Part shown: positions 1 through 9,129 of the stretch, piece by piece
Layout of the letters: every line of letters starts with the position of its first letter
Position numbering within the stretch: the stretch's first letter is position 1
Origin: Sulfurospirillum sp. SCADC
Lineage (GTDB): Bacteria; Campylobacterota; Campylobacteria; Campylobacterales; Sulfurospirillaceae
NCBI RefSeq assembly: GCF_000743525.1
Contig: NZ_JQGK01000003.1
Span: forward strand, 108,390-172,389
Length of the DNA: 64,000 bases
Direction of reading: 5' to 3'
Notes under the pieces: generated by a model
The model's database searches: none
Told to the model about the DNA's origin: nothing
Seen by the model: only the letters and a program-made list of their open reading frames with translations
Translations under genes and position numbers: made by a program

Positions 1-1
1 T

Positions 2-139
2 GGGATCATTGGAAAAATTGACATCTTAGAGAAGTTTTCTTACGTCGCCATAGCGCGCGAATATGCCGATAAAGCGTTTGATGGGCTGTGTGCTACGACG
101 ATTAAAAATAGACGGTTTAAGATTTGGAAGTTGGGGTAA
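2..139 (+). CDS. DEAD-box RNA helicase, C-terminal end (partial)
   Basis: Only the last 45 codons are present; the gene enters from the left edge. The residues IGKIDILEKFSYVAI and a following basic stretch match the DbpA-type RNA-binding domain found at the C-terminus of several DEAD-box helicases, which unwind structured RNA during ribosome assembly or mRNA turnover. The catalytic core lies outside the window, so the exact helicase cannot be named. The 108 bases between its stop and the next start are AT-rich and hold no gene. Confidence 0.75.
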   Translation, partial: GIIGKIDILEKFSYVAIAREYADKAFDGLCATTIKNRRFKIWKLG

Positions 140-247
140 GAATAGTGTTTTTTAAAATATATATAAAATTTGTTAAAAATTTACAAAAATAAGCTTTATT
201 TTGTTTTTATAGTGATATTATATAGGTAATAAAACGAGGAGTTACTC

Positions 248-1519
248 ATGTTAGTACAATTTAGTGTTGATAATTATCGCTCGATTAAAGACAAAGTCAC
301 TTTGAGTATGATGACCGCCACTAAAGATAAAGAACGATGCTTTAAAATTCGGAATTATGAGCTATTAAATAGTGCTGTTATTTACGGAGCAAATGCAAGC
401 GGGAAAAGCAATCTTTTACGGGCTATGTCATTTATGAAGAATATCGTTCTTAATAAAATGAAAGTCATTCAATCAACAGATACACTTCCACATGATCCTT
501 TTAAGCTTAATACTACAACACAAGATGCATCCAGTACATTTGAAATCATTTTTTTTATTGATACGGTTAAATACCGCTATGGTTTTGAAATTGATGATAC
601 AACCGTCTATACTGAATGGTTATACGCTGATGAAAAAGGCAAAGAAGCCAAACTTTTTTATCGTGAAATGGGTGAGGAAGAGTATGTTAACCTTTCTTTT
701 AAAGAAGGGTATCAATTTTTTGACAAAAAAAATACAAAAATTACTATCTCTAAAAACCAACTTTTTCTTTGGAAGTGCGATCAGAATGATGGTGAAATTT
801 CTAAAAGTATTTTAAACTGGTTCAAACATTTTAATATTATCAATGGTGTTGAACATGATGGATATATTAATTACACGATGCAAAAAATGGAAGATGTGAA
901 TTTTAGAAAAGAAATTATCAAGTTTGTCAAGACAGCGGATATTGGAATTGAAGATATTATCTTAGAAGAAAATGATATTCCTAAAGAGATGCTAGAGAAA
1001 ATACCTTTGCCTGATGAATTAAGGCAGAAATTTTTAGAAGATGGCGGTTTGAAACAAGTAGATATAAATACCTATCATGCAAAATATGATGAAAAAAATA
1101 GTGTAGTAGGTAAAGAAGTTTTTGAGTTAGATGATGAAGAATCATTAGGTACACGTAAATTTTTCAAAATGTCAGCACCGATTTTAAATACCTTACAAGA
1201 AGGCAAAATTTTAGCGATTGATGAACTTGATGCAAGTTTGCATCCAATGCTCACCATGCACCTCATTAAACTTTTTCATGACCCAAAAGTGAACACAAAG
1301 AATGCCCAATTGATTTTCACAACGCATGATACCAACCTTTTAAAGCCACATTTGTTTAGACGAGATCAAATTTGGTTTACGGAAAAAGACGTGTATGGTT
1401 CTACTCATCTGAATGCGTTAGCAGAGTTTAAAGATGTACGAAAAGACGCAGATTTTGAGAAAGAGTATATTCAAGGAAAATACGGAGCCATCCCGTATCT
1501 TGGAAAGTTTGAGTTTTAG
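248..1519 (+). CDS. AAA family ATPase, AbiLi/RloA-like
   Basis: A 423-residue SMC-like ATPase of the COG1106 type. The N-terminus MLVQFSVDNYRSIKD is the usual start of this family, followed by Walker A YGANASGKSN around residue 46. Near residues 318-325 is ILAIDELDASLHP, the Walker B/D-loop region, and FTTHDTNLL follows as the H-loop. It is spaced two bases before an RloB-like gene, the arrangement of the lactococcal AbiL abortive-infection pair (known family context). A role in phage defence is therefore likely but inferred. The start has a good GAGGA ribosome site. Confidence 0.8.
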   Translation: MLVQFSVDNYRSIKDKVTLSMMTATKDKERCFKIRNYELLNSAVIYGANASGKSNLLRAMSFMKNIVLNKMKVIQSTDTLPHDPFKLNTTTQDASSTFEIIFFIDTVKYRYGFEIDDTTVYTEWLYADEKGKEAKLFYREMGEEEYVNLSFKEGYQFFDKKNTKITISKNQLFLWKCDQNDGEISKSILNWFKHFNIINGVEHDGYINYTMQKMEDVNFRKEIIKFVKTADIGIEDIILEENDIPKEMLEKIPLPDELRQKFLEDGGLKQVDINTYHAKYDEKNSVVGKEVFELDDEESLGTRKFFKMSAPILNTLQEGKILAIDELDASLHPMLTMHLIKLFHDPKVNTKNAQLIFTTHDTNLLKPHLFRRDQIWFTEKDVYGSTHLNALAEFKDVRKDADFEKEYIQGKYGAIPYLGKFEF

Positions 1520-1521
1520 CT

Positions 1522-2250
1522 ATGAGAAGAAAAGATAAAGAGGCTGAACAAGCACGAAAAAGAGAGCAAACCAAACAGGAATTAAAACGTACAATTGCAA
1601 CGAAAGAGCAAATTCCTGACATTATCATAGCTTGTGAAGATGAGGCTTCTGCGCCTACTTATTTTAAAGCACTTATTGGACAGTTAAGAGAGTCACGAAA
1701 AATTACACCAGACTCTTTTGTCATTGCAAAACATACTAATACCCATCCTACAGGAATTTTGGAAGACTTAAAAAAGCATCGATGTAAATTTAGTGGTAAA
1801 AGCTATAAAGATTTTAAACACAAATGGATTGTGATCGATAGAGATAAAGAACACGTAAATGGCGGAGGACATAGTCCCGAAGATTTTAACAGTGCGTTAG
1901 CCCAAGCTAAAAGTTTAAAAGTTGATGTGGCTTATTCTAACGATGCGTTTGAATTGTGGTATTTACTTCATTTTAACCCTCGTGAAACAGCCATTTTAAG
2001 AGATGAACTTTTAACACAAGTGATAGAAAAATTGCAAGCTCGTAATGAGTCTAAATTTGGACAACTTGATAAAGATACCATTAAACAAGCTACTTTTACA
2101 AAACTTATTTTTGATGAACTTCAGGCTTTGCAAGAAACTGCCATTAAAAATGCAGAAAGATTAATGGCATCTTATGAAGTAGCTCATAATCCAGAAAATG
2201 ACAATCCCTCAACGACAGACAGTACATGTATTAGTGAAATTGTTAAATAG
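1522..2250 (+). CDS. RloB-like protein, AbiLii partner
   Basis: A 242-residue protein beginning with a lysine/arginine-rich helix and then IIIACEDEASAPTYFKAL, the N-terminal acidic motif of the RloB family (a Toprim-like fold). A second conserved stretch, WIVIDRDKEH, supplies further acidic residues, and SNDAFELWYLLHF is the third family block. RloB proteins pair with AAA ATPases such as the one just upstream and may act as the effector nuclease; that activity is inferred from the family. The two genes are two bases apart and certainly co-transcribed. A terminator follows. Confidence 0.8.
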   Translation: MRRKDKEAEQARKREQTKQELKRTIATKEQIPDIIIACEDEASAPTYFKALIGQLRESRKITPDSFVIAKHTNTHPTGILEDLKKHRCKFSGKSYKDFKHKWIVIDRDKEHVNGGGHSPEDFNSALAQAKSLKVDVAYSNDAFELWYLLHFNPRETAILRDELLTQVIEKLQARNESKFGQLDKDTIKQATFTKLIFDELQALQETAIKNAERLMASYEVAHNPENDNPSTTDSTCISEIVK

Positions 2251-2281
2251 TTTATGGATAGAATAAATTGCGGATATATTT

Positions 2282-2314
2282 AATGCCTAAAAAGGCTATA
2301 TTTAGGCATTTTTA
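2282..2314 (+). terminator. Rho-independent terminator after the AAA/RloB pair
   Basis: Perfect 10-bp inverted repeat AATGCCTAAA / TTTAGGCATT with a 9-base loop, followed by a T run. The 12-base sequence AATTGCGGATAT is repeated on both sides of it (2266 and 2332). Confidence 0.8.
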
Positions 2315-2361
2315 CACTTTTTATCCTCAATAATTGCGGATATTTTTGCGCATCTTTTAGC

Positions 2362-2973
2362 TTAACCTCTCACCGCTTTCAACCAGTTATAAATCGTAGC
2401 CTTCGAGACATTTAAAACCGAGCAGATATACCCCACAACATTGCGAATGGCGAAGATGCCTTCACTCTCTAAAAAAACCACCAACTCTTTTTTGTCATCA
2501 CTCGAAAGACCTGAGAGGGCGATGTTTTTAATACTCAAATATTTCTCTATCGTCTCATCGGTGTGTTCTCTCCAACTTTGGGAAAAAAGCACGGAGGGTT
2601 TGGGTGCGGAGTCGTTTACATGTAAAAAGCCTTTGAGCGACTCAAACAGCGATTCTATCGGTTCTGTGTTGTAGTTAATGCAGATCATCCCGATGGGTTT
2701 TTCCTCCGCGTCTCGCACGATGATGCTCACCGCTTTGAGGCGTTTGCCTTCACTGCTGGTTTTATCGTACGGGCCGACCCAATTTTCTTTGATGCTGTTT
2801 AGGTCTTTGAGCTCGCTTATCATCGCATCGCCGACGCGACGTTTGGAGAAGGCATTGACGATGTGGACGAGTTTTTTGGCTTCAAGATCGTGCATGACGA
2901 CTTCGACATTGGGGTAAAACAGTTTTGCTATGGCATCGCACAAGGCGACATAAGGTTTGAGCTCTTTTTTCAT
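2362..2973 (-). CDS. YheO/DauR-type transcriptional regulator
   Basis: A 203-residue protein starting MKKELKPYVALCDAIAKLF. Residues 1-120 form the YheO-like PAS domain, including the VVMHDLE and NWVGPYDKTS segments typical of the family. The C-terminus VVGYICSVLNVSKATIYNWLK is the DauR-like helix-turn-helix. Family members such as DauR repress amino-acid catabolism genes; the ligand here is unknown. An upstream in-frame ATG at 3000 would add nine residues but matches the family poorly. It is divergent from the dehydrogenase at 3063, a likely target. A TTTACATGTAAA palindrome lies inside the gene. Confidence 0.8.
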   Translation of the reverse strand: MKKELKPYVALCDAIAKLFYPNVEVVMHDLEAKKLVHIVNAFSKRRVGDAMISELKDLNSIKENWVGPYDKTSSEGKRLKAVSIIVRDAEEKPIGMICINYNTEPIESLFESLKGFLHVNDSAPKPSVLFSQSWREHTDETIEKYLSIKNIALSGLSSDDKKELVVFLESEGIFAIRNVVGYICSVLNVSKATIYNWLKAVRG

Positions 2974-3007
2974 TCGGAAATCATAACACAACTTTTGCAA
3001 AATTATC

Positions 3008-3036
3008 TTGATAAAGTGTCTAATTTAGACTATAAT
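3008..3036 (+). promoter_or_regulatory. Sigma-70 promoter of the dehydrogenase gene
   Basis: TTGATA at 3008-3013 and TATAAT at 3031-3036 with 17 bases between, about 27 bases before the start codon. Its position in the divergent gap makes control by the DauR-type regulator plausible. Confidence 0.7.
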
Positions 3037-3062
3037 TCTAAAAATTATCCCAAGGAATGAAC

Positions 3063-3914
3063 ATGGCAATTGGTTTTATCGGACTAGGCAATTTAGGAAC
3101 GGCTATTGCAAAACGGTTAGCAAGCATGGGCGAAGAGGTTTTGGTATGGAACCGAACAAAGGCGAAAGCGGAAGCCAAAGGGTTTGTGTGTGAAAGCTCA
3201 CCCAAAGCGCTCTTGGAGAAATGCGACACAGTACTCATGTGTCTGTTTGACTCGGATGGCGTACGCAATGTCTTAACAATGGAGAACGGACTTTTAAGCG
3301 CCAATCTCAAAGACAAAACCATCATCGATCTTTCGACCAACCATTTCAATGACGTGGTTGAGTTTCACGCGATGGTTGAAAAGCAGGGTGGCAGTTACCT
3401 TGAGTCGCCTGTTTTAGGCAGTGTTGTCCCTGCAAGTAAAGGTGAGTTGACCGCTGTTTGCGCTGGGCGTGAGAGTGTTTTTCTTACGTGTAAACCTCTT
3501 TTAGAGAAATTTGCTTCGACGATTTTTCATCTCAAAGAGGCAGGATTTGCAGCGAAGATGAAGCTGATCAATAACCTCTGTTTGGGTTCATTTATGGCAA
3601 CGATTGCCGAGTGTGCGGCACTGGGTGAAGCGTGTGGCATCGATAAAAAAGAGCTTTTAGAGATTTTGGGCGCAGGTGGGGGAAAGTCATTGGTGTTGGC
3701 GGCTAAAACGCAAAAGCTCATCGATGAAGATTTTAGTCCGCATTTTAGCACCGCTGCGATCACCAAAGATTTGCATTGTCTGCAAGACTTGGCGTATAGC
3801 CTGAACCGTCCGCTTTACACCGCAAGTGTCACCAAAGAGCTGTTTTCCAAAATGAAAATGAGCGGTTACGGTGACGAAGACTTCAGTTCTATTTACCGAC
3901 TTTTTAAGGCGTGA
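3063..3914 (+). CDS. NAD(P)-dependent beta-hydroxyacid dehydrogenase
   Basis: A 283-residue member of the 3-hydroxyisobutyrate dehydrogenase / glyoxylate-succinic semialdehyde reductase family. It opens with the Rossmann motif IGFIGLGNLGTAIAKRL. DLSTNHFND, then LESPVLGSVVPASKGEL as the substrate-binding loop, and KLINNLCLGSFMA with the catalytic lysine follow in the family order. Substrate is not determinable; reduction of small aldehyde acids is the usual role. Start 3063 is preferred over 3057 because AAGGA then sits six bases upstream. The gene is monocistronic, with its own promoter and terminator. Confidence 0.82.
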   Translation: MAIGFIGLGNLGTAIAKRLASMGEEVLVWNRTKAKAEAKGFVCESSPKALLEKCDTVLMCLFDSDGVRNVLTMENGLLSANLKDKTIIDLSTNHFNDVVEFHAMVEKQGGSYLESPVLGSVVPASKGELTAVCAGRESVFLTCKPLLEKFASTIFHLKEAGFAAKMKLINNLCLGSFMATIAECAALGEACGIDKKELLEILGAGGGKSLVLAAKTQKLIDEDFSPHFSTAAITKDLHCLQDLAYSLNRPLYTASVTKELFSKMKMSGYGDEDFSSIYRLFKA

Positions 3915-3918
3915 CAAA

Positions 3919-3956
3919 AAAAGGGCATTTTAATGGTAAAGTGCCCTTTACATTTT
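3919..3956 (+). terminator. Terminator after the dehydrogenase gene
   Basis: Stem AAAGGGCA with TGCCCTTT (one mismatch beyond) between 3919 and 3949, then CATTTTT. Confidence 0.75.
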
Positions 3957-4163
3957 TCAAAAAACTCTCCCCCTTTTTTCCCTCTTTTTACTGGTACTAT
4001 CTGCGCACGATTTAAATAATATAAAATTTATCTTACTTTAACTATTTAATTTGTAATCTTTCAGTTTTTTAAAATTATTGAAGAGATTATCCGAAAGAAT
4101 GCCCTTTCTTTGGGGTGATCTCTTGAAAAATCAAAGAGATCAAAATGACTAAGGAGGTGCAAT

Positions 4164-4361
4164 ATGAACGAAAGTAGACGTGGCTTTGTCAAAAAAGCTG
4201 CACTTGTAAGTGCGGTCGCAACCGTAGGTGTTGTGGGTGTACACGCAAGTTCTGCGGGTTCAAAAAGTACAAGTGGCGTGGTAAAAGGAACGTCTCCAAA
4301 AAAAGAGATCACCTATACTAAAACTGGAGCATGGGAAGATTATTACAAATCTGCTATGTAA
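4164..4361 (+). CDS. Small Tat-signal protein of the formate dehydrogenase operon
   Basis: A 65-residue protein with a twin-arginine signal near its start (SRRGFVKKAALVSAVATVG) and a short C-terminus ending GAWEDYYKSAM. Proteins of this size precede fdhA in many Campylobacterota and are thought to be a small accessory part of the periplasmic formate dehydrogenase; the exact role is not established. The ribosome site AAGGAGGTG (4151-4159) is unusually strong. Just upstream GATCTCTT and AAAGAGATC form a hairpin (4117-4141). It is 22 bases before fdhA. Confidence 0.8.
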   Translation: MNESRRGFVKKAALVSAVATVGVVGVHASSAGSKSTSGVVKGTSPKKEITYTKTGAWEDYYKSAM

Positions 4362-4383
4362 ATAAACAAAAGGATAACGCGTT

Positions 4384-7245
4384 ATGGAAAGCACAACAAC
4401 GCGTGCTCTAACAACGACCGTAGGTCGAAGATCATTTTTGAAAATGGCAGCCTTGGGAAGCGTTTTTGGCGCAACATCAAGCTTTGCTAGTGAGAAAGTG
4501 ACAAGAGCCGCAACAGAGGAAGAGATCAAAGATCCATTTCCTGGAAGTAAAAAAGTAAAAACCATCTGTACATCGTGTTCAGTTGGATGTGGTGTGATCG
4601 CAGAAGTTCACAACGGTGTTTGGGTTCGTCAAGAAGTTGCTCAAGACCACCCAATCAGCCTTGGCGGACACTGCTGTAAGGGTGCCGATATGATCGATAT
4701 GGTCAGATCAGAAGTACGCCTTAAGTACCCCATGGAAAAAGTCAATGGTCAATGGAAACGCCTCTCTTGGGATGAAGCATTAACGAAGATTGCTACTAAA
4801 TTAGCAGACCTTAAGAAAAAAGATGGTCCCGATGCGGTTCAATTCTTAGGCTCCGCCAAAATGAGCAATGAACAAGCATACTACTTTAGAAAGTTTGCCG
4901 CGTTTTTTGGAACCAACAATATAGATCATCAAGCAAGAATCTGACACAGCTCCTCAGTCGCCGGTGTGGCGAATACATTAGGATATGGGTCAATGACAAA
5001 CTCGTTTGGAGACATCCAAAATGCAAAATCTATCTTTATTATCGGTTGTAATCCTGCCGTTAATCACCCTGTAGGTTTTGGTCATATATTAAAAGCAAAA
5101 GAGCGCAATAACGCGAAAATTATTGTTATCGATCCACGCTTTACGAAAAGTGCTGCAAAAGCAGACTACTTTGCACAAATTCGCCCTGGTACGGACATCC
5201 CGTTTGTCTATGGTATGCTGCATATCATCTTCAAAAACGGTTGGGAAGATAAAAAATACATCGAAGATCGCGTGTATGGTATGGATGAAATCCGTGCGGA
5301 AGCTGCCAAATGGACACCACAAGTTGTTGCGGATGTTACAGGCGTTAGTGCAGAGACACTCATTGAAATTACAACTATTTATGCTAAAAACTCTCCCGGT
5401 ACGCTCCTTTGGGCGATGGGTCTAACTCAACATACCGTTGGTACAGGCAATACGCGTATTGCTCCCATTCTTCAAATGGCGTTAGGTTATATGGGAAAAG
5501 CGGGTGGCGGTACTAACATTCTAAGAGGGCATGACAACGTTCAAGGTGCTACGGATATGGGATGTTTATCGGACACGCTTCCTGGTTATTATGGCTTGGT
5601 GGAAGGCTCGTGGAAATATTACGCACGCATGTGGGGCGTAGAGTACGACTACATCAAATCACACTTTAAAGACGCTTCATGGATGGGCAAACCAGGCTTT
5701 ACCTTAGCTCGTTGGTGGGCAGGCGTTCTCGCTGGTAAACCAGGTGAAGATGCCATTGAAAATGCAGGCACAAACCTCAAAGCGCTTGTCGTTATGGGTT
5801 GTGGTATTACATCAACATCGCAAAACCTCAAAATCCAACAAGGTCTTGATAACTTAGAGCTTTTGGTGATCGCTGATCCATTTGTCAATGAAGCGGCTAT
5901 TTTAACCAATCGAAAAGACAATCTCTTTATCTTGCCAAGTGCAACACAGTTTGAGAGCAGCGGAACCGTTTCTGCGACCAACCGAAGTGCGCAGTGGCGT
6001 TATAAAGTCGTTGAGCCTCTTTATGAGAGTAAAGCCGATCAAGACATTATGTTTGAACTTGCGAAGCGTTTAGGCTTCTACGAAGAGTATACCCGTTCCA
6101 TGATGATGCACCTTAAAAGTGATGGCTATCTTGAAATGACACCGGGTAAAAAAACCTTCCAATGGCCTGAAGATGCGACTATTGAGATTTCTCGCACCCT
6201 TAGAACCATCGGTATGATGGGCTGGACACCAGAGCGTATCAAAAAACATACCGACAATTGGCATATGTTTGATGAAATCACTGGAGCGGGCAAAGGTGAG
6301 ATGAAAGGCGAATACTACGGACTTCCTTGGCCATGTTGGAGCGTCAAACACGGCGGTACACCAAACCTTTACAATGTGGATGTTCCTATCTCTGAGGGCG
6401 GTATGGGCTTTAGAAATAACTTTGGTTTGGAAAAAGATGGCGTTAGCTTGCTTGCAGGTCAAGGTTCGGCTCCCGTAAACTCAAAAGTCGATGGTGGATA
6501 CCCTGAGATCACCAAAGAAAATATCGAAAAACTTATCGGAAGAACGCTGAGTGCCTCTGAAAAAGATCTTTGTGGTGCGAACTGGAAAACATGTACGAGT
6601 GGTAAATTGGTTGACTTGGCGCTGGAAGCAGGTTTGACACCGTATGGTAACGCGAAAGCGCGCGCCGTTGTGTGGACATTCCCTGATCGTATTCCATTGC
6701 ACAGAGAACCTCTTTATTCTTCACGTCCTGATTTGGTTGAAAAATACCCAACGTATGCGGATAAAGCAAACCATTTCCGTGTGACAACCAAGTATGCGTC
6801 AATTCAAAAAGAGAAAGACTACACCAAAGAGTTCCCTATTATCATGACGACAGGTCGTTTGGTAACGATGATGGGTGCAGGTTTGGAAAACAGAGCCTCT
6901 AAATATATTTGTGCGCTCACTCCTGAGATGTTCTGCGATATTCACCCTGATTTAGCCAGTCAACATGGCATTAAAAACGGTCAGATGATGTGGGTACACT
7001 CTCCTGCAGGCACGAAAATCAAAGTGAAAGCGAAGTACTCGCATACGGTTTTACCGCATATGGTCTTTTTACCGTTCCACTTTGGCGGATATATGCAAGG
7101 TGTGGATATGACGGGTAATTTCCCAGCAGGCACGAAGCCTTATGCGAGTGGTGAATGTGCCAATACGGTTGTCAGTTACGGTTATGACATCATGACGCAG
7201 ATTCCTGCATCTAAAGCGGGTTTATGCCGCGTAGAGAAAGCGTAG
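4384..7245 (+). CDS. fdhA: Formate dehydrogenase catalytic subunit, selenocysteine-containing
   Basis: A 953-residue molybdenum/tungsten-bispterin enzyme oxidising formate to CO2 in the periplasm. Residues 15-20 (RRSFLK) are the Tat signal. Cysteines 62, 65, 69 and 97 or 98 bind the proximal [4Fe-4S] cluster. Codon 187 is an in-frame TGA (4942-4944) inside DHQARI-Sec-HSSSVAG, exactly the selenocysteine site of FdnG/FdhF, and a SECIS hairpin follows. The reading frame resumes to the usual C-terminal dinucleotide-binding domain. Many gene finders would split this gene at the TGA into two pieces. The operon continues with fdhB and fdhC. Confidence 0.93.
4942..4972 (+). promoter_or_regulatory. 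UGA selenocysteine codon and SECIS hairpin
   Basis: TGA at 4942-4944 is followed 18 bases later by a GGTGT loop (4963-4967) closed by the 5-bp stem TCGCC/GGCGA (4958-4962 and 4968-4972). The 18-base spacing from UGA to the GGU of the loop equals that in E. coli fdhF. It implies SelB-dependent decoding in this organism. Confidence 0.88.
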
Positions 7246-7255
7246 GGGGTGGATG

Positions 7256-7858
7256 ATGGAAAACGCTAGAATGAAATTTTACTGCGATGAGAGCCGATGT
7301 ATCGAGTGTGACGGTTGTACGATCGCATGTGCGGAAGCGCATGAACTTCCTGTAGGCATTGCACGACGAAAAGTTATTACCATCCATGAAGGCATTCCAG
7401 GTAAAGAGGTTTCGACTTCGGTTGCGTGTATGCACTGTACGGACGCTCCGTGTGAGCAGGTTTGCCCCGTAGATTGTTTCTACATCCGCGAAGACGGTGT
7501 GGTGCTTCACGATAAAAACAAATGTATCGGTTGTGGATACTGCTTATACGCGTGTCCGTTTGGTGCGCCACAGTTCCCAAGAGAGGGCATTTTTGGCTCT
7601 AAAGGTGCAATGGATAAATGTACCATGTGTGCAGGAGGTCCGCTTACGACCAATTCACATCATGAATTTGAACTCTATGGTCAAAACCGTATCGCCGAGG
7701 GTAAAGTGCCTGTGTGTGCAGCGATGTGTTCAACCAAAGCATTGCTTGTAGGAGACGCAGAATCTGTGTCCAATGTCATTAGAGCACGTGTCACCGCTCG
7801 TGGCGGAAAAGGCGTGAACTCATCGTACGGATGGGACAAAGCCTATAAAAACCAATGA
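7256..7858 (+). CDS. fdhB: Formate dehydrogenase iron-sulfur subunit
   Basis: About 200 residues carrying four ferredoxin-type [4Fe-4S] motifs: CIECDGCTIAC, CMHCTDAPCEQVCPVDC, CIGCGYCLYACPFG, and CTMCAGG with later CAAMC. It passes electrons from FdhA to the membrane cytochrome b. There is no signal peptide, so it is presumably exported with FdhA through Tat. Two adjacent ATGs exist (7253, 7256); the second has better spacing to AGGGGGTGG. Confidence 0.92.
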   Translation: MENARMKFYCDESRCIECDGCTIACAEAHELPVGIARRKVITIHEGIPGKEVSTSVACMHCTDAPCEQVCPVDCFYIREDGVVLHDKNKCIGCGYCLYACPFGAPQFPREGIFGSKGAMDKCTMCAGGPLTTNSHHEFELYGQNRIAEGKVPVCAAMCSTKALLVGDAESVSNVIRARVTARGGKGVNSSYGWDKAYKNQ

Positions 7859-7869
7859 AAGGAATAGCA

Positions 7870-8769
7870 ATGAGAAAGTATATTTACGCACTCATTGCGC
7901 TCCTAAGTTTGGCTACGGTGGCATTGGCTACCGATAGTCAAATCTGGGGTGAAATGCGTATACAAAATATCTTAGGATACGGACAAGAAGAGAGTTTAAA
8001 ACTAGGCGTTTGGTTTACCTTTTTGCAGAGTAAATACTTTGCATGGGTATTTTTAGGTGTTTTAATAGGCGTTCCAACGGTCTTTTTCTTACACTATAAA
8101 ATTGTAGGACAAAAAGTATTTCCACACAGCCATAAGAAACATTATGCTTTTAACCTGTTCCATAGAACCATTCACCAAGTAGCAGCGGTAAGCTTTATGG
8201 TGATTATTCCTACAGGATTTATCATCGTATTTGGTGACTTTTTTGGAGGCGGTACGTTGGTGAGAGCGGCGAAAAACCTTCATGGTATTTTTACCATTCC
8301 TTTTGCCATTGTCATTATTCCTATGGCGCTGATGTGGATTAAAGAGGCGATTTTTAATCTGGAAGATATTAAATGGTTTATGATTTTAGGCGGTTATCTC
8401 TCCAAAGAGAAGCAGATCATTAATGCAACCCAATTTAACGCAGGTCAAAAAATGTGGTATTGGGTCTGTGTTCTTGGTGGTTTAGTGATGATCCTCAGTG
8501 GCGCCATGATGTTCTTCATGGATTTTAAAATTGAGATGTTGCATAATCTCACAGGCTTAAGCCACATTGATATGTTAAGGGCTTCTGCGATTATTCATAA
8601 CGTGATGGGCTTTATCTTGGTTGCTGTTTTCTTTACCCATATTTATATGGCAGCAGTGGCGATTAAAGGGGCAATTCATAGCATTATTACAGGCTACGTG
8701 GAAGAAGAGGAAGTCAAATTCCTTCACAACGCGTGGTATAAAAAACTCAAAGAAAAAGGCAAGTTTTAG
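7870..8769 (+). CDS. fdhC: Formate dehydrogenase cytochrome b556 subunit
   Basis: A 299-residue membrane protein with an N-terminal signal-like segment and about four further transmembrane helices. Histidines in HRTIHQ, NLHGIF and IIHNVMG are in positions expected for haem b ligands of the FdnI/FdhC family. It anchors FdhAB and hands electrons to the quinone pool. Start 7870 is chosen because AAAGG lies just upstream; an earlier ATG at 7855 overlaps fdhB by four bases. Confidence 0.9.
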   Translation: MRKYIYALIALLSLATVALATDSQIWGEMRIQNILGYGQEESLKLGVWFTFLQSKYFAWVFLGVLIGVPTVFFLHYKIVGQKVFPHSHKKHYAFNLFHRTIHQVAAVSFMVIIPTGFIIVFGDFFGGGTLVRAAKNLHGIFTIPFAIVIIPMALMWIKEAIFNLEDIKWFMILGGYLSKEKQIINATQFNAGQKMWYWVCVLGGLVMILSGAMMFFMDFKIEMLHNLTGLSHIDMLRASAIIHNVMGFILVAVFFTHIYMAAVAIKGAIHSIITGYVEEEEVKFLHNAWYKKLKEKGKF

Positions 8770-8775
8770 TCTTTA

Positions 8776-8803
8776 CATGTAAGGAGAAATCTCTCCTTAC
8801 ATG
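8776..8803 (+). terminator. Hairpin after the fdh operon
   Basis: Perfect 12-bp stem CATGTAAGGAGA / TCTCCTTACATG with loop AATC. It incorporates half of a TTACATGTAA palindrome. No T run follows, so termination is likely but not certain. Confidence 0.6.
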
Positions 8804-8813
8804 ACCTCAAACG

Positions 8814-8827
8814 TTTTACATGTAAAA
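8814..8827. repeat. TTTACATGTAAA palindrome family (representative copy)
   Basis: Copies with core TTACATGTAA start at or near 2615, 8772, 8814, 10450, 13425, 13452, 15665, 17138, 18454, 20466, 20734, 21039, 22400, 42335, 46433 and 56589. Thirteen fall in the first 24.6 kb and most of those lie between genes. Far fewer than one would be expected by chance in 64 kb. Some extend into longer palindromes that can act as hairpins (15661, 22398). Confidence 0.85.
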
Positions 8828-8833
8828 CCTCTT

Positions 8834-8862
8834 TTGCGATTTTCAAACTTCTGTGCTATACT
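8834..8862 (+). promoter_or_regulatory. Promoter of the leu leader
   Basis: TTGCGA at 8834-8839 and TATACT at 8857-8862 with 17 bases between; TG one base before the -10 makes it an extended -10 promoter. Confidence 0.65.
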
Positions 8863-8890
8863 TTTGTCAAATTTTCTTAAAGGAGACCCG

Positions 8891-8992
8891 ATGGCAACTT
8901 TTATATCCCATCAAACCATACACCAACCTCAGAGCATTGCGCAATTTTCTAACGCATCACTCGTCGTCGTCCTCCTCCTGAAGCTCCGTTAA
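8891..8992 (+). CDS. Leucine/valine attenuator leader peptide
   Basis: A 33-codon reading frame with a very strong ribosome site (AAAGGAGAC), encoding a peptide that ends SLVVVLLLKLR. Three valine codons (GTC) in a row followed by three leucine codons just before the stop are the signature of branched-chain amino-acid attenuation, as in ivbL and leuL leaders. It lies 137 bases before leuA, so stalling at Val/Leu codons probably controls readthrough into leuA. A longer frame starting further upstream exists but lacks a ribosome site. Confidence 0.85.
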   Translation: MATFISHQTIHQPQSIAQFSNASLVVVLLLKLR

Positions 8993-9129
8993 CACTTCAC
9001 ACTCACCCCTTTTATTTTTCATTGTTCATTGTTTAAATTGGCTTTTTAGCCCTGAGGATACTTCTCTCTAAATTGCACAATTTTTTATTAATTTTTTACA
9101 TCTATCATGATGTCCATAAGGATATTTCT
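8993..9129 (+). promoter_or_regulatory. Attenuator region between leader peptide and leuA
   Basis: Contains GGCTTTTTAGCC (a 4-bp hairpin) and a weak hairpin around AAATTGCACAATTT followed by a T run (about 9070-9086), a plausible terminator. The antiterminator partner could not be assigned by eye. AAGGA at 9118-9122 serves leuA. Confidence 0.5.

Noticed and set aside
4942..4944. In-frame TGA splitting fdhA into two genes
   Set aside because: The codon sits at the known selenocysteine position and a SECIS hairpin follows at the exact spacing, so it is not a nonsense mutation.
6070..6462. Minus-strand frames inside fdhA and groL
   Set aside because: Long antisense frames are mirror effects of codon bias in highly expressed genes.
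8801..8890. Longer reading frame extending the leu leader peptide upstream
   Set aside because: No ribosome site at 8801 and the region contains the promoter; AAAGGAGAC points to 8891.
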